Positions 17,188 through 26,091 of a DNA stretch of 64,000 nt are shown here, in pieces (within the stretch, counting starts at the first letter, position 1; every line of letters begins with the position of its first letter). A program made the position numbers and the translations under genes. This stretch comes from JALYUA01 sp039933215. GTDB taxonomy: Bacteria > Acidobacteriota > Thermoanaerobaculia > UBA5066 > Gp7-AA6. The stretch spans positions 9,429-73,428 of the forward strand of contig JBDTOO010000010.1 of NCBI GenBank assembly GCA_039933215.1, in the 5' to 3' direction. The notes beneath the pieces were generated by a model. The model was not told the origin of the DNA and made no database searches. It saw only the letters and a list, made by a program, of their open reading frames with translations.

Positions 17188-18818
17188 TTCGCGGCCGAGT
17201 TTACATCCGTGACGGGGGGGGCGGAATCAGGCATTCCTTCGACGCGGATCTTCTTCCAGTCGAGGTTGTCCGCGATGGCGTAGTGGTACTGGGCCAGGGC
17301 TTTCCGGTAGATCGCCAGCGCCTGCTGCTCGGCCGTGCGGGCCGCGGAGAGGTCGCGCTGGATCTGGTTGACCTGAAAGGAGGTGGTCATGCCGTTGTCG
17401 AACTTCTTCTTCTCGGCGTCCAGGTTGCGTTCCGCGAGCTCGCGCCCCTTCCGCGCGGCGACGATGGAGCGGCGCGCCGTGTCGATCGCCCGGGCAGCCG
17501 CCCGCACTTCGACCACGACGTTCTGCTCGACGGTCGACAACCGCGCCTTGTCGGATTCCCACTGATACTGCGCGACGCCCTTGGCGCCCCGGGCTCCCCG
17601 GTTCAGGATCGGGTAGGAGAAATTGAGCCCGATCGACCAGTTCTTGTTGTCGCGGTCGAAGGTGTCCCGAAAGGACTGCGAAAAGTTCGTGTCCGTCACG
17701 ACGCCGGTGTTCGGGTCGACAGAGAAGCCCGCGAGTCCTTTGCTCCCGTACGACCCGTTCAGGGTCAGCTGCGGGAGGGTCTGATTCCGGTAGTACTGGT
17801 AGCGCACGAGATCCGTCGCCACGGCGTAAGACGTCGAGAGGATCTCGGGCCGGCGCTGCAAAGCGGTCGCCGTCCCTTCGTCGAGCTGAACCGTGACCTC
17901 TTCCGTCGAGAGCGGGTCCGTCGGGACGATGGGAACGTTCTGCTGAGAGGGCTCGAAGTTCAGGAGACGCTTCAGGCGGTCCTGCGAGTCGCCGATCGAC
18001 CCCTCCGCCGTGATGATGTCCTGCTCCGCCGTCGCGATGCCGACTTCCGTCTGCGTGATGTCGATGGGAGCGAGGGATCCCACGTCGATCTTGATGCGCG
18101 TGATGCGGTTCAGATCCTGCGCGATCCTCAGCGACTCCTTCTTCACCTCGAGATTCTGGAGCGCGTAGACGAGATCCCAGTAGGACTGCTCGACCGAATT
18201 CACGGTCCCCTGCACGATGCGAAGAAGGTCCTGGTAGGCCGAGTCGCGCGAATTCTTCGAGATGCGGATCAACCACGTCGTGGCCAGGTTCCCGAAGCCC
18301 CGAAGCAGCGGCTGGTTGAACGAGAGAAGAAGGCCCGAGCTGTAGGCCGGATTCACGTCGAAGAACGGATTGTTCGTCTTGCCGCGGTTGCCCTGGAGGC
18401 CGAGCTGCACCTGCCCGCCCGTCGGGAGGAGCTGGCTGACGCCCGCGTTGAAGCTCGTGTTGTCGCTGACGCCGGAGGTGATCTGCGACGCGGACGGGTC
18501 TTCGGCGTGCGTGCGGGCGATGCCCGCCGAGATGAGCGGATCGTAGATCCCCTGGTTCTGCAGAATGAGGTACTCGAACGACTCCGCGGCATTGACCGAG
18601 ACGTTCAGGTCTTCGTTGTTCGCGACCGCGAGGGCAACGGCCTGCGAGAGCGAGAGAGGAATGCCCTGCTTGTCGGCCGCCGGGAGCGGAAGCGGGTTGC
18701 GCTGCCCGGGGCGCGTGGAGATCGCCTGCGGGTCCTGACCCAGGGCCGGAAAGGCGCACGACGCGCCCAGGAAGACAGCGAGGGCGCGGACCGTCCAGGA
18801 CTTGGGGAACCTCTTCAT
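17184..18818 (-). CDS. TolC-family outer membrane efflux protein
   Basis: A 544-aa outer-membrane channel protein. A signal peptide (residues 1-27, ending AFPALG-Q) is followed by two repeats of long coiled-coil helices and strand-rich segments. Typical sequences include LSLSQAVALAVANN near the start and the internal repeat with YQWESDKARLSTVEQNVVVEVRAA. This fold forms trimeric export ducts for efflux pumps or type I secretion. AAGGAG precedes the ATG. It is first in the operon with Yip1 and the MacB-type ATPase. The absence of a membrane-fusion protein is notable, since such channels usually need one. Confidence 0.92.
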   Translation of the reverse strand: MKRFPKSWTVRALAVFLGASCAFPALGQDPQAISTRPGQRNPLPLPAADKQGIPLSLSQAVALAVANNEDLNVSVNAAESFEYLILQNQGIYDPLISAGIARTHAEDPSASQITSGVSDNTSFNAGVSQLLPTGGQVQLGLQGNRGKTNNPFFDVNPAYSSGLLLSFNQPLLRGFGNLATTWLIRISKNSRDSAYQDLLRIVQGTVNSVEQSYWDLVYALQNLEVKKESLRIAQDLNRITRIKIDVGSLAPIDITQTEVGIATAEQDIITAEGSIGDSQDRLKRLLNFEPSQQNVPIVPTDPLSTEEVTVQLDEGTATALQRRPEILSTSYAVATDLVRYQYYRNQTLPQLTLNGSYGSKGLAGFSVDPNTGVVTDTNFSQSFRDTFDRDNKNWSIGLNFSYPILNRGARGAKGVAQYQWESDKARLSTVEQNVVVEVRAAARAIDTARRSIVAARKGRELAERNLDAEKKKFDNGMTTSFQVNQIQRDLSAARTAEQQALAIYRKALAQYHYAIADNLDWKKIRVEGMPDSAPPVTDVNSAAK

Positions 18819-18970
18819 TCCGTTACTCCTTCGTCTCCCCTTCTACGCAGGTTGGGGGGCGAATGTTTCGCACCGGGCGACGCCTTTCGTCCCATCCGGT
18901 TTGTCCCGTTGAACCGCCCGGATCATAGTCCAGGTTCCCGGGATCGCGCCCTCTTTCCCGGGAGTCCGGC

Positions 18971-19990
18971 TCAGAGGCCGGGCAGCCGCAGCTCGCCAGG
19001 ATAGAAGCACGCCGCGGCGCGGCCGGGACCGACCGGCGCGAGGGGGGGCGCTTCCTCGGCGCATCGGGGCCGGGCGATCGGGCATCGAGGCGCAAACGCG
19101 CAACCCTCCGTGATCCGCGCCGCCGGGACATGCTCCCCGGGAATCGGGATGCGCGCCGGCGCGGGGGCTCCGGGCGGGGCGGGAACCGAGGACACGAGCG
19201 CTGCCGTGTAGGGATGCATGGGAGCGGCAATGACCTCCGCCGTCGGACCTTCCTCGACGATGCGGCCGAGGTAGACGACCGCCACGCGGTCCGCCACGCG
19301 GCCCACGAGCGGCAGATCGTGAGAGATGAACAGGTACGCGAGCGCGAGGCGCTCCTGCAGATCGAGCAGCAGGTTGACGATCTGGGCGGCGATCGAAGCG
19401 TCGAGCGCCGAGACGGGCTCGTCGCACACCACGAGCTTCGGCCGCGTCGCCAGCGCCCGCGCGATCGCGATGCGCTGCCGCTGTCCGCCGGAAAACTCGG
19501 ACGGGAAACGCGACGCGCTCGCCTCGTCGAGTCCGACTTCCGCGAGAAGGAGCCGGACTCTCTCCCGCAGATCCCGGCCCGTGGCCAGTCCCTGGACGTG
19601 CAGGGGCTCACCGACCTGGTCGCCGATCCTCATTCGGGGATTCAGGGAAGTCTGAGGATCCTGAAAAACGATCTGGAGATTTCGGCGCTTCACCCGCAGA
19701 TCTCTGCCCGTCAGGGCCAGCCAATCGTCGCCGTCGAACCGGATTTCTCCCGAGTCGGGACGCTCGAGCCGGGCGACCAGGCGTCCGATCGTGGTCTTCC
19801 CGCTGCCGGATTCCCCGACGAGGGCCAGAGTGCGGCCCGACGCGATCGAGAACGAGACGCCGGCCACGGCCTCGAGAAAGGTGCCGGCGGGCGCCGCCCG
19901 CACGGCGTAGCGCTTGCGGAGGTCCGTCGCGGCGAGGAGAGGCGCGGGATCGGCGGCTCCCGGCGCCACGGCGGGATCCGCGGCCCTCAG
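18971..19990 (-). CDS. oppF: Oligopeptide/dipeptide ABC transporter ATPase (OppF/DppF type)
   Basis: ATPase of a peptide or nickel-type uptake transporter, about 339 aa. It shows Walker A GESGSGKTT, Q-loop VFQDPQTSLNPRM, signature FSGGQRQR, Walker B VVCDEPVSALD, and the oligo-HPY C-terminal extension with CAFAPRCP, which in this subfamily can bind an iron-sulfur cluster. The Q-loop LNPRM wording marks the F-type paralogue. A likely start is CTG 19990, overlapping the OppD stop as CTGA with GGAG 5 nt upstream. A GTG 18 nt further in is the alternative. No permease or substrate-binding gene is within the window, so this ATPase pair is separated from its transporter partners. Confidence 0.88.
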   Translation of the reverse strand: MRAADPAVAPGAADPAPLLAATDLRKRYAVRAAPAGTFLEAVAGVSFSIASGRTLALVGESGSGKTTIGRLVARLERPDSGEIRFDGDDWLALTGRDLRVKRRNLQIVFQDPQTSLNPRMRIGDQVGEPLHVQGLATGRDLRERVRLLLAEVGLDEASASRFPSEFSGGQRQRIAIARALATRPKLVVCDEPVSALDASIAAQIVNLLLDLQERLALAYLFISHDLPLVGRVADRVAVVYLGRIVEEGPTAEVIAAPMHPYTAALVSSVPAPPGAPAPARIPIPGEHVPAARITEGCAFAPRCPIARPRCAEEAPPLAPVGPGRAAACFYPGELRLPGL

Positions 19991-21027
19991 GGGAGCTCCG
20001 GCCGCGACACCGGCGGCGGCGCGCCGCCGAAGAGAAAACAACGGGCGAGCCCCCCGCCCGCCGGCTGGAACGCGGGCTCCGCGGCGTCGCACGGCTCGAA
20101 TCGCGCGGGGCATCGCGGCGCGAACGCGCAGCATCCCCGCGGGCGGAAGGCGAGATCGGGCACTGTTCCAGGAATGGCGGAGAGCCGGGCTCCGCGGGTG
20201 ATCGCGTCGGACAGGCGCGGCAGCGAAGCGAGCAGGGCCCGCGTATACGGGTGCTGCGGATCGGAAAAGACGGCAGCCGCGGGCCCCGTCTCGACCACGC
20301 GGCCCGCGTACAAAACGAGCGCTCTTCCGGCGCGGCGCGCCGCCGAGGCGAGGTCGTGCGTGATGAAGATGAGCGCGAGCCCGCGATCCCGCCGGAGGCG
20401 GTCGATGAGATCGAGGACGTCGGCCGCGACGGTCGAATCGAGCGAGGCCGTCGGCTCGTCCGCGACGAGGATGGCCGGGTCGCCCGCGAGCGCGATCGCC
20501 AGAAACGCGCGCTGCCTCTGCCCCCCGGAGAGCCGGTGCGGATACTCGGCGAGCGCGCGGTCCGGATCGGGGAAGCTCACCTCGGCCAGGAGCTCCCGCG
20601 CGCGGCGCCGGAGCACGGCCGAAGATCCCGACCTACCGCTGCTCGACAGGGCCTCCTCGATCTGCCATCCGATCGTCCGCACGGGATCGAGCGCCGCCGC
20701 GGGCTCCTGGAAGACGAGGCCGATCTGGCGCCCGCGCACGCGTCCCCAACCGCGCTCGGTCAGGCCGGCGAGGTCCTCCCCGCGCAGGCGGATGGAGCCG
20801 CCGAGCCGGGCGCCCTCCGGCAGGAGATCGACGAGGGATCGGCCGAGGAGCGTCTTTCCGCATCCGCTCTCGCCGACGACGGCGAGGCTTTCGCCGGGCT
20901 CGAGCGTGAAGGAAACGCCGTCGACCGCGGGCCGCAGGATTCCGCCGACGGGGACCTCGACGCGGAGGTCCGCGACCTCCAGGAGCGCGGGAGCTCCGGC
21001 GGGGCGGGAAACGGCGGCGAGAGTCAC
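19987..21027 (-). CDS. oppD: Oligopeptide/dipeptide ABC transporter ATPase (OppD/DppD type)
   Basis: Second ATPase of the peptide uptake pair, 346 aa, starting at GTG. Walker A is GESGCGKT, Q-loop VFQEPAAALDPV, signature LSGGQRQR, Walker B LVADEPTASLD, and H-loop ITHD. The C-terminal oligo-HPY region carries CAFAPRCP and further cysteines. It follows the long TPR gene after 39 bp, and its stop overlaps the start of OppF. The heterodimer would power import of di- or oligopeptides, consistent with the many exopeptidases in this window. Substrate is not certain, since nickel and other solutes use similar ATPases. Confidence 0.88.
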   Translation of the reverse strand: MTLAAVSRPAGAPALLEVADLRVEVPVGGILRPAVDGVSFTLEPGESLAVVGESGCGKTLLGRSLVDLLPEGARLGGSIRLRGEDLAGLTERGWGRVRGRQIGLVFQEPAAALDPVRTIGWQIEEALSSSGRSGSSAVLRRRARELLAEVSFPDPDRALAEYPHRLSGGQRQRAFLAIALAGDPAILVADEPTASLDSTVAADVLDLIDRLRRDRGLALIFITHDLASAARRAGRALVLYAGRVVETGPAAAVFSDPQHPYTRALLASLPRLSDAITRGARLSAIPGTVPDLAFRPRGCCAFAPRCPARFEPCDAAEPAFQPAGGGLARCFLFGGAPPPVSRPELP

Positions 21028-21066
21028 CGCGGGCGCGTCGCTGCGGCGCGTCTCCTCGTCACGGCC

Positions 21067-23550
21067 TCAACCCTTCCTCACCTCTTCGAGGTCCTTCACC
21101 CGATGGACCACGTCGCGGTAGTTCGTGTTGAGGCCGTACACCTCCAGGAACGTGCGGTACGCGAGGTCCATGTCACCGGTCGATTGGTAGACGCACCCCA
21201 GATCGTAGAGGAGCCCGACCGTCTCGGTCTCCTCGATGTCCCCGGCTTCGAGCCCCTTTCGGTACCACTTCACGGCGAGCTGCGGCATCCCCTTCTCGAG
21301 GAAGCAGAGCCCGAGCATGCTGCAGCATTCCACGGCGCGAGCGGGGTCTTTGCTCGCGAGCTGGAACTCGCCGATCGCTTCGTCGGTCAGCCCCATTTCC
21401 TTGTAAGCGATGCCCAGATTGAAATGGGTCTCGTAATCCTCCGCCGAGAGCTGCTGCTCGACGCCCTTCTTGAACTCGCGGAAGATTTCCTCGAGCGAGG
21501 CCTCCCCTTCCGGTCCCGCCATCTCGGGTGCCGCCGCGGCGGGTGCCTCCTCCGCCAGCTCTCTCTCGAGCTCCTCGGCGAGGTTGAAGAACTGCTGCTC
21601 GTCCGCGAACAGGTTGCTGTCGTCGACCACGGCGGGAGGGGGCGGCGCTGGCGGCGGCGGATGATCGCCGGCTTTCTGCATCTCGTCTTCGAGAAGAGAG
21701 CCGAGCTCCTCGTACGAGACGAAATCGGAGTCCGTCGCCGCCGCGGGCTCGCTCGGCGAGAGGACCCTCGTGGAGCCCGTGGACCGGGGCGCGTCGCCCG
21801 GCCCCTCCAAACCGATCTCGCTCGGCGAAAATCGCACGGTCTCGGAGCCGAAGTCCTCGACGAACTCCGGCGAGGCGGCCTGCGGAGCGGCCGGCTCCAG
21901 GTTGAACTCGTCGAAATGCGTCTCGACGGACTCGCCTTGAGCGGAAAGCTCCGGCGCCGGGGGGGCGTCCTGCGCCGCCGGCGAAGAAGGCATGAGCTTC
22001 AAGCGTTCGAACAGCGCATGCGCGTCGGCCTCGCGCCCCTGGCTGCGGTAGAAGGCGGCCAGGCCCTCCGCCTCCTGGGGCAGCGCAGGGTTCTGAGAGT
22101 CCTTCAGGAGGTCGACCAGCCGTTCCCGCGGGTGCAGCAGATCCGGGCGTCGGCGGACGAGGGCGCGCAGCCGTTCGATTGCCTTGTCGGTCAGGCCGTA
22201 CTTGGCGAAGACCTCGGCTTCGACGACGAGGGTTTCGATCTCCTGCTCCTCGGCGGTCCGGTTGGCCGCCGGAGTCGCGAGCGCGGAGGCACCCGGACCC
22301 GGTGTCCCGGTCGCTCTTTCCTCCGGCTCCTCGATCTCCACCTCGAGCTCCTGCGCCGGGGCCTGTGCGCTCGCCGCCGGTTCGCCGGATTCCGCGGCGG
22401 GCGCCAGGACCGCGAGGCGCTCGGTCGCATCGGCCTGCCCCGGAGTCGCTACGAGGACGCGCCGGTAGTTGTCGACCGCCTCCTCGACGTTCCCGCGCCG
22501 GTCCTCTTCCTGCGCGAGCGAGAGGCGCAGCCGTCCGGCTTCGGGCGAGTTGCCCTCCGCTTCCCTCACCTCGGCGAACTTCCGGAGCGTCGCGGCGTGC
22601 GCGGGCTCGGCCTGGAGGATCGGCGCGAGCGCGTTTCCGGCGCGAGTGAAATCGCGTCCGGCAACAGCCGCGTCGACGAGGGGCGCGATCGCGCCGAGCG
22701 CCGACTCGAAGGATCCCTCGGCGATGCGGACCCGCGAGAGGAGCAGACGCGCGCCCTCGTGCCGGCTGTCGAGCGCGATCGCCTGCTCGGCCGTTCGCGC
22801 CGCATCGCCGCGGTCTCCCATCTCGAGCTGCGCCTCCGCCAGGAGCGAGAGGCTGTCGGCGGTCCGCGGGGCGGCTTTGAGAATCGCAATGGCGGCCGTC
22901 GGGTTCTTCTGCGCGATCAGGGATCGCACGAGATTTCTCTGGATGCCGGCGTCGTTCGGGGAGAGCTCGAGCGCCTTCTGGAACACCGCGGCGGCCTCGT
23001 CATGGGCGCCGCGCCGCAGGAGCATCGAGCCGATCAGTCCGTACTGCATCACCGCCTGGTCGACCTGGTTGCTCGAGCGGTACAGGTCCGCGAGCTTCAC
23101 CTGGATGCGCAGATCGTTCGGATCGACCGACGCCATCTTCTTGTAAGCGGAGACCGCCTCATCGGTCTTGCCGGTCTTCAGGTAATGGTCAGCGAGCACC
23201 TGGTACTGGCTCCGCGCGTCCTGCGTCAGCCCCTGCTTGTGGTACAGGTCCGCGAGCCGGTCATAGACGTCCAGCCGGGCGGGGTCGATCTTGTTGATTT
23301 TCTTGTAGATCGCGATGGCCTTCAGGAAGAAGCCGTCGCGGGAGTAGAAGTCCGCGATCCGCGTGAAGAAGGGGATCGACTCCGCGGGCCGATTCATGCG
23401 GACGTAGAGGTCCCCGACCCGGTTCAGGGTCGCGATGTCCTTGGGGTTCTCGTCCAGAACGCGCAGATAGTCCTTCAGCGCCTGGTCGAACTTGCCCTTT
23501 CCGACGTTCTTCTCCGCCGACTGGAGAAGTTGGTCCCGGGTCGTGGCCAT
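21067..23550 (-). CDS. Large tetratricopeptide-repeat protein
   Basis: An 827-aa soluble protein built mainly of TPR helix pairs. Repeats run from residue about 5 to 290 (for example LLQSAEKNVGKGKFDQALKDYL, DPNDLRIQVKLADLYRSS) and again at about 720-820 (LGIAYKEMGLTDEAIGEFQLA). The middle is a Pro/Glu/Ala-rich linker with short hydrophobic patches. No enzymatic motif or signal peptide is evident. Proteins of this form act as scaffolds, often for envelope or pilus machines, but the partner is unknown. No Shine-Dalgarno precedes the ATG; a TAAACT box (23559-23564) lies 8 nt upstream, so the mRNA could be leaderless. It is upstream of and co-directional with oppD. Confidence 0.8.
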   Translation of the reverse strand: MATTRDQLLQSAEKNVGKGKFDQALKDYLRVLDENPKDIATLNRVGDLYVRMNRPAESIPFFTRIADFYSRDGFFLKAIAIYKKINKIDPARLDVYDRLADLYHKQGLTQDARSQYQVLADHYLKTGKTDEAVSAYKKMASVDPNDLRIQVKLADLYRSSNQVDQAVMQYGLIGSMLLRRGAHDEAAAVFQKALELSPNDAGIQRNLVRSLIAQKNPTAAIAILKAAPRTADSLSLLAEAQLEMGDRGDAARTAEQAIALDSRHEGARLLLSRVRIAEGSFESALGAIAPLVDAAVAGRDFTRAGNALAPILQAEPAHAATLRKFAEVREAEGNSPEAGRLRLSLAQEEDRRGNVEEAVDNYRRVLVATPGQADATERLAVLAPAAESGEPAASAQAPAQELEVEIEEPEERATGTPGPGASALATPAANRTAEEQEIETLVVEAEVFAKYGLTDKAIERLRALVRRRPDLLHPRERLVDLLKDSQNPALPQEAEGLAAFYRSQGREADAHALFERLKLMPSSPAAQDAPPAPELSAQGESVETHFDEFNLEPAAPQAASPEFVEDFGSETVRFSPSEIGLEGPGDAPRSTGSTRVLSPSEPAAATDSDFVSYEELGSLLEDEMQKAGDHPPPPAPPPPAVVDDSNLFADEQQFFNLAEELERELAEEAPAAAAPEMAGPEGEASLEEIFREFKKGVEQQLSAEDYETHFNLGIAYKEMGLTDEAIGEFQLASKDPARAVECCSMLGLCFLEKGMPQLAVKWYRKGLEAGDIEETETVGLLYDLGCVYQSTGDMDLAYRTFLEVYGLNTNYRDVVHRVKDLEEVRKG

Positions 23551-23624
23551 GTTCTTAAAGTTTACCCTGCCCGATCGACGGACCGAACGCCGGCGCGGCG
23601 TCCCCGTTCCCCGGACCGGTCGTT

Positions 23625-24374
23625 CTAACCGTCGAGAAGAGTCGGTTGCGGGCGGTGCGACGCCCTCCGTCGCTCGCCCCGGGCCCGGACGGCCGCCGGC
23701 GCTTCGGGCTCTTCGTCGATCCAATCCCGATCCAGAACGACCCCCCGGTAGCTCAGGCGGTGCTCGGGGCAGGGCCCGTAGCGGCGAAGCGCATCCCAGT
23801 GCTCGGGGGTCCCGTATCCCTTGTGGTGCTCGAACCCGTACGCCGGGTAGCGGCTTCCGAGATCTTCCAGGAGCCGGTCGCGGTGGACCTTTGCGACGAT
23901 CGAGGCCGCCGCGATCGACGCGCACAGCGCGTCGCCGTGAATAACGGGGAGCTGCGGGCGCCGGATCCCCGGGACGGACACGGCGTCGCAGATCAGGACG
24001 TCCGCCTCGGGCGACAGCGACAGCACCGCGATCCGCATCGCGGCGAGGCTCGCCCGCAGGATGTCTCGCACGTCGATGTCCCGCGCGGAAACGACGCCGA
24101 GGCCCCACGCGATCGCGTGATGACGGATCTCCCGATCGAGGCGCCCGCGCGACGGGGCGTCGAGCTTCTTCGAGTCGTCCAGGCCCGGAAAGACGCAGCC
24201 GCCCGGAAGTATGACTGCGGCCGCCACGACGGGGCCCGCGAGAGAGCCCCGCCCCGCTTCATCGACGCCGGCGACCAGGCGGTAGCCGCGCCGGCGGATC
24301 TCCCGCTCCAGGCGGTCGAGGAGGGCGAGACGTCCGAGCTCGGCGAAGAGAGTGGAGAGCGGCTCGGGGTTCAA
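23625..24374 (-). CDS. rnhB: Ribonuclease HII
   Basis: Cleaves RNA in RNA-DNA hybrids and removes misincorporated ribonucleotides. The family motif DEAGRGSLAGPV (first catalytic Asp-Glu) appears at about residue 38, followed by LDDSKKL, a second acidic residue in ICDAV, and GDALCASIAAASIVAKVHRD, all typical of RNase HII. It has 249 aa from TTG 24374. The last 25 residues are a basic tail absent in shorter homologues, and the first 28 residues precede the core. No strong Shine-Dalgarno is seen. It lies 23 bp after rplS, a common neighbour in bacteria. Confidence 0.93.
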   Translation of the reverse strand: MNPEPLSTLFAELGRLALLDRLEREIRRRGYRLVAGVDEAGRGSLAGPVVAAAVILPGGCVFPGLDDSKKLDAPSRGRLDREIRHHAIAWGLGVVSARDIDVRDILRASLAAMRIAVLSLSPEADVLICDAVSVPGIRRPQLPVIHGDALCASIAAASIVAKVHRDRLLEDLGSRYPAYGFEHHKGYGTPEHWDALRRYGPCPEHRLSYRGVVLDRDWIDEEPEAPAAVRARGERRRASHRPQPTLLDG

Positions 24375-24397
24375 CGGGGCCGGAGGCTCGAGCGGAA

Positions 24398-24748
24398 TTA
24401 CTGGACGCGCTTCTCGTCGATGCGCGCCGCCTTGCCCTTGCGCTCGCGCAGGTAGTAGAGCTTCGCGCGCCGCACGGCCCCGCGGCGTTCCACCTCGATA
24501 CGGTCGATGACGGGCGAATGGAGCGGGAAAATCCGCTCGACGCCGATCCCGCTCGAGATCTTGCGGACGGTGAATGTCTCGCGGGAACCGCCCCCGCGGC
24601 GGGCGATCACGACTCCGGCGAAGATCTGAATCCGCTCTTTTTCGCCCTCACGGACTCTCACGTGCACCCGCACGGAGTCTCCCGGCGCAAACGCGGGGAG
24701 CCCGGAGCGGAGGGCGGGCTTCTCGACTTCCATCAACATGTCGGTCAT
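24398..24748 (-). CDS. rplS: 50S ribosomal protein L19
   Basis: Large-subunit ribosomal protein at the 30S-50S interface, 116 aa, matching the usual 115. Conserved segments GDSVRVHVRVREGEKERIQ, RIFPLHSPVIDRIEV and RRAKLYYLRERKGKAARI are clear. The start is ATG 24748 with AAGGAG 7 nt upstream. A sigma70-like promoter with an overlapping inverted repeat lies 87-116 bp upstream. In many bacteria rplS follows trmD directly; here the two are separated by 605 bp containing the third palindromic element. Confidence 0.96.
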   Translation of the reverse strand: MTDMLMEVEKPALRSGLPAFAPGDSVRVHVRVREGEKERIQIFAGVVIARRGGGSRETFTVRKISSGIGVERIFPLHSPVIDRIEVERRGAVRRAKLYYLRERKGKAARIDEKRVQ

Positions 24749-24819
24749 GAGGCGTCTCCTTGCAGATGCGGATTCGGGTGCCGGGACCGGTTCCTGTGGA
24801 GCGGCACGCCGACAGGAAA

Positions 24820-24864
24820 ACAGGGCGAACGGCCAGTATAAACGAGCTCGCCCTGTCGAATCAA
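24820..24864 (-). promoter_or_regulatory. rplS promoter with overlapping inverted repeat
   Basis: On the minus strand, TTGATT (24859-24864), an 18-bp spacer, and TATACT (24835-24840) form a good sigma70-like promoter with a predicted start near 24828. A perfect 9-bp inverted repeat, ACAGGGCGA (24848-24856 read on the minus strand) and TCGCCCTGT (24820-24828), brackets the -10. Its arms cover the spacer and the transcription start, a layout expected for a repressor operator. The leader that follows has a 7-bp hairpin (TTCCTGT/ACAGGAA). Confidence 0.62.
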
Positions 24865-24960
24865 ACGGCCTAGCCCCGCCTGTCCCCGGTCCCTGGGTGG
24901 GTCCGGCGGGCGCGCGAGTCTCCCGGCGTCGGGCGGAGTGGAAGGACGGTTGCGGAAAAG

Positions 24961-25132
24961 CCGCCCGGGGCCGGGCGCACTCCCTGCGGAGACACGGCGC
25001 GACTCGCGAAGCGGAAGACCGGACGTGGCAGTCGCGCCTCCGCGAAATCGGCGCAGTCATAGAGCGACGCAGTCGCCCGTGTGGTGCGCGCCGATTTCGA
25101 GGGTCTCCTCAGGGAGCGCTCCCGGCCCCGGG
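24961..25132 (-). repeat. Multi-hairpin palindromic element, copy 3 (complete, inverted)
   Basis: Same element as at 9601-9768 but in opposite orientation. On the plus strand the order is the outer arm (CCGGGCGCACTCCCTGCGGA), hairpin B (GGCGCGACT 24996-25004 with AGTCGCGCC 25030-25038), hairpin A (CGAAATCGGCGCA 25043-25055 with its complement near 25089-25099), then the other outer arm (GGGTCTCCTCAGGGAGCGCT). By eye, its reverse complement matches copy 2 at most positions, including the stretch GGAGGCGCGACTGCCAC. The hairpin A loop is the most diverged part. Confidence 0.8.
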
Positions 25133-25353
25133 CTCTTGGTGCGGCTTTGCGGGGCGGGGCCTGCGTGCCGGACCGAGTGTGGGATTGCCATGCCGGACTT
25201 TCGCGGAAGAGAACTCGTGAGCGTCGCGAAAGGTGGAATCATTTGAGCGCCCGCGCGCCACGCGGATCGGGATATCGAAGTCGGCGCGTTTTCGTGTTCG
25301 GGAAGGGGTCCGGTGAGGCGGTCGAGGCTCACCGTGGCGTCAGGCGTCGGCTT

Positions 25354-26091
25354 TCACTCCCTCGGGGGCGGGGGGGACGGTGGTGGTTGGTCGTCCTCCT
25401 CTTTTTCGGGGGGGCGGCGGGCTATGAGGTCGGGTCGTCGGACTTTCGTGCGCTCGAGGGCTCTTGCTCGGCGCCAGCGTTCGATTTTTGCGTGGTCGCC
25501 TGAGAGGAGGACTTTCGGCGTTTCCAGGCCTCGGAACTCTCTGGGGCGCGTGTAGTGCGGGTGGTCGAGGCGGTCCTGCGAGAAAGATTCGCGTTCGACG
25601 GATTCGGATTTGCCTACGACGCCCGGGACCAGGCGCGAGAGGGCTTCGACGACTGCGAGGGCTGCAGCTTCGCCGCCCGGGAGGACGAAGTCGCCGAGCG
25701 AGATTTCTTCGTCGAAGAGGCCGAGCTGGCGGGCGCGCTCGTCGACGCCTTCGTAGCGGCCGCAGAAGAGGAGGAGGCTGGTGCGGCGCGCCAGACTTTC
25801 GAGGCGGGCCTGGTCCAGCCTCTGGCCGTCGGGCGTCAGGAAGACGCTCCAGGCTCCGGTCTCGGCCCGCCTGGCCTCGACGGCCGCCGCGACGACCGGC
25901 GCGGTCATCACCATTCCGGGGCCGCCGCCGTACGGCTCGTCGTCGACTTTCCGGTGCTTGTCGGCGGAAAAGGTTCGCAGGTCGGTGACCGCCACCCTGA
26001 GAAGCCCGTTCGCGATCCCCTTGCCGAGAAGGCTCTCGGCGAGAGGCGATTCGAAGTACGCGGGGAAGATCGTGAGGATCTCGATGCGCAT
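25354..26091 (-). CDS. trmD: tRNA (guanine-37-N1)-methyltransferase
   Basis: SPOUT-class enzyme that methylates G37 of tRNAs to prevent frameshifting. At 245 aa, it shows RIEILTIFP at the N-terminus, DDEPYGGGPGMVM, the knot motif CGRYEGVDER and SLGDFVLPGGEAAAL, all diagnostic. The C-terminal HPHYTRP segment is present. The ATG at 26091 shares one base with the rimM stop (TGATG), so the pair is translationally coupled within rpsP-khpA-rimM-trmD. The last residues are Pro/Glu-rich. Confidence 0.96.
   Translation of the reverse strand: MRIEILTIFPAYFESPLAESLLGKGIANGLLRVAVTDLRTFSADKHRKVDDEPYGGGPGMVMTAPVVAAAVEARRAETGAWSVFLTPDGQRLDQARLESLARRTSLLLFCGRYEGVDERARQLGLFDEEISLGDFVLPGGEAAALAVVEALSRLVPGVVGKSESVERESFSQDRLDHPHYTRPREFRGLETPKVLLSGDHAKIERWRRARALERTKVRRPDLIARRPPEKEEDDQPPPSPPPPRE

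Larger units (their letters stand above)
24749..25353. other. Gene-free interval between rplS and trmD (605 bp)
   Basis: Contains the rplS leader and promoter (about 24749-24864), palindromic element copy 3 (24961-25132), and about 220 bp before trmD with no feature I can support. A 91-codon minus-strand frame (25057-25332) runs through the element and is judged a by-product. Confidence 0.75.

Noticed and set aside
25057..25332. A 91-codon minus-strand frame near palindromic element copy 3
   Set aside because: Its peptide includes PGPGALPEETLEIGA, which also appears in translations of element copy 2, so openness comes from the repeat; no start signal or domain.
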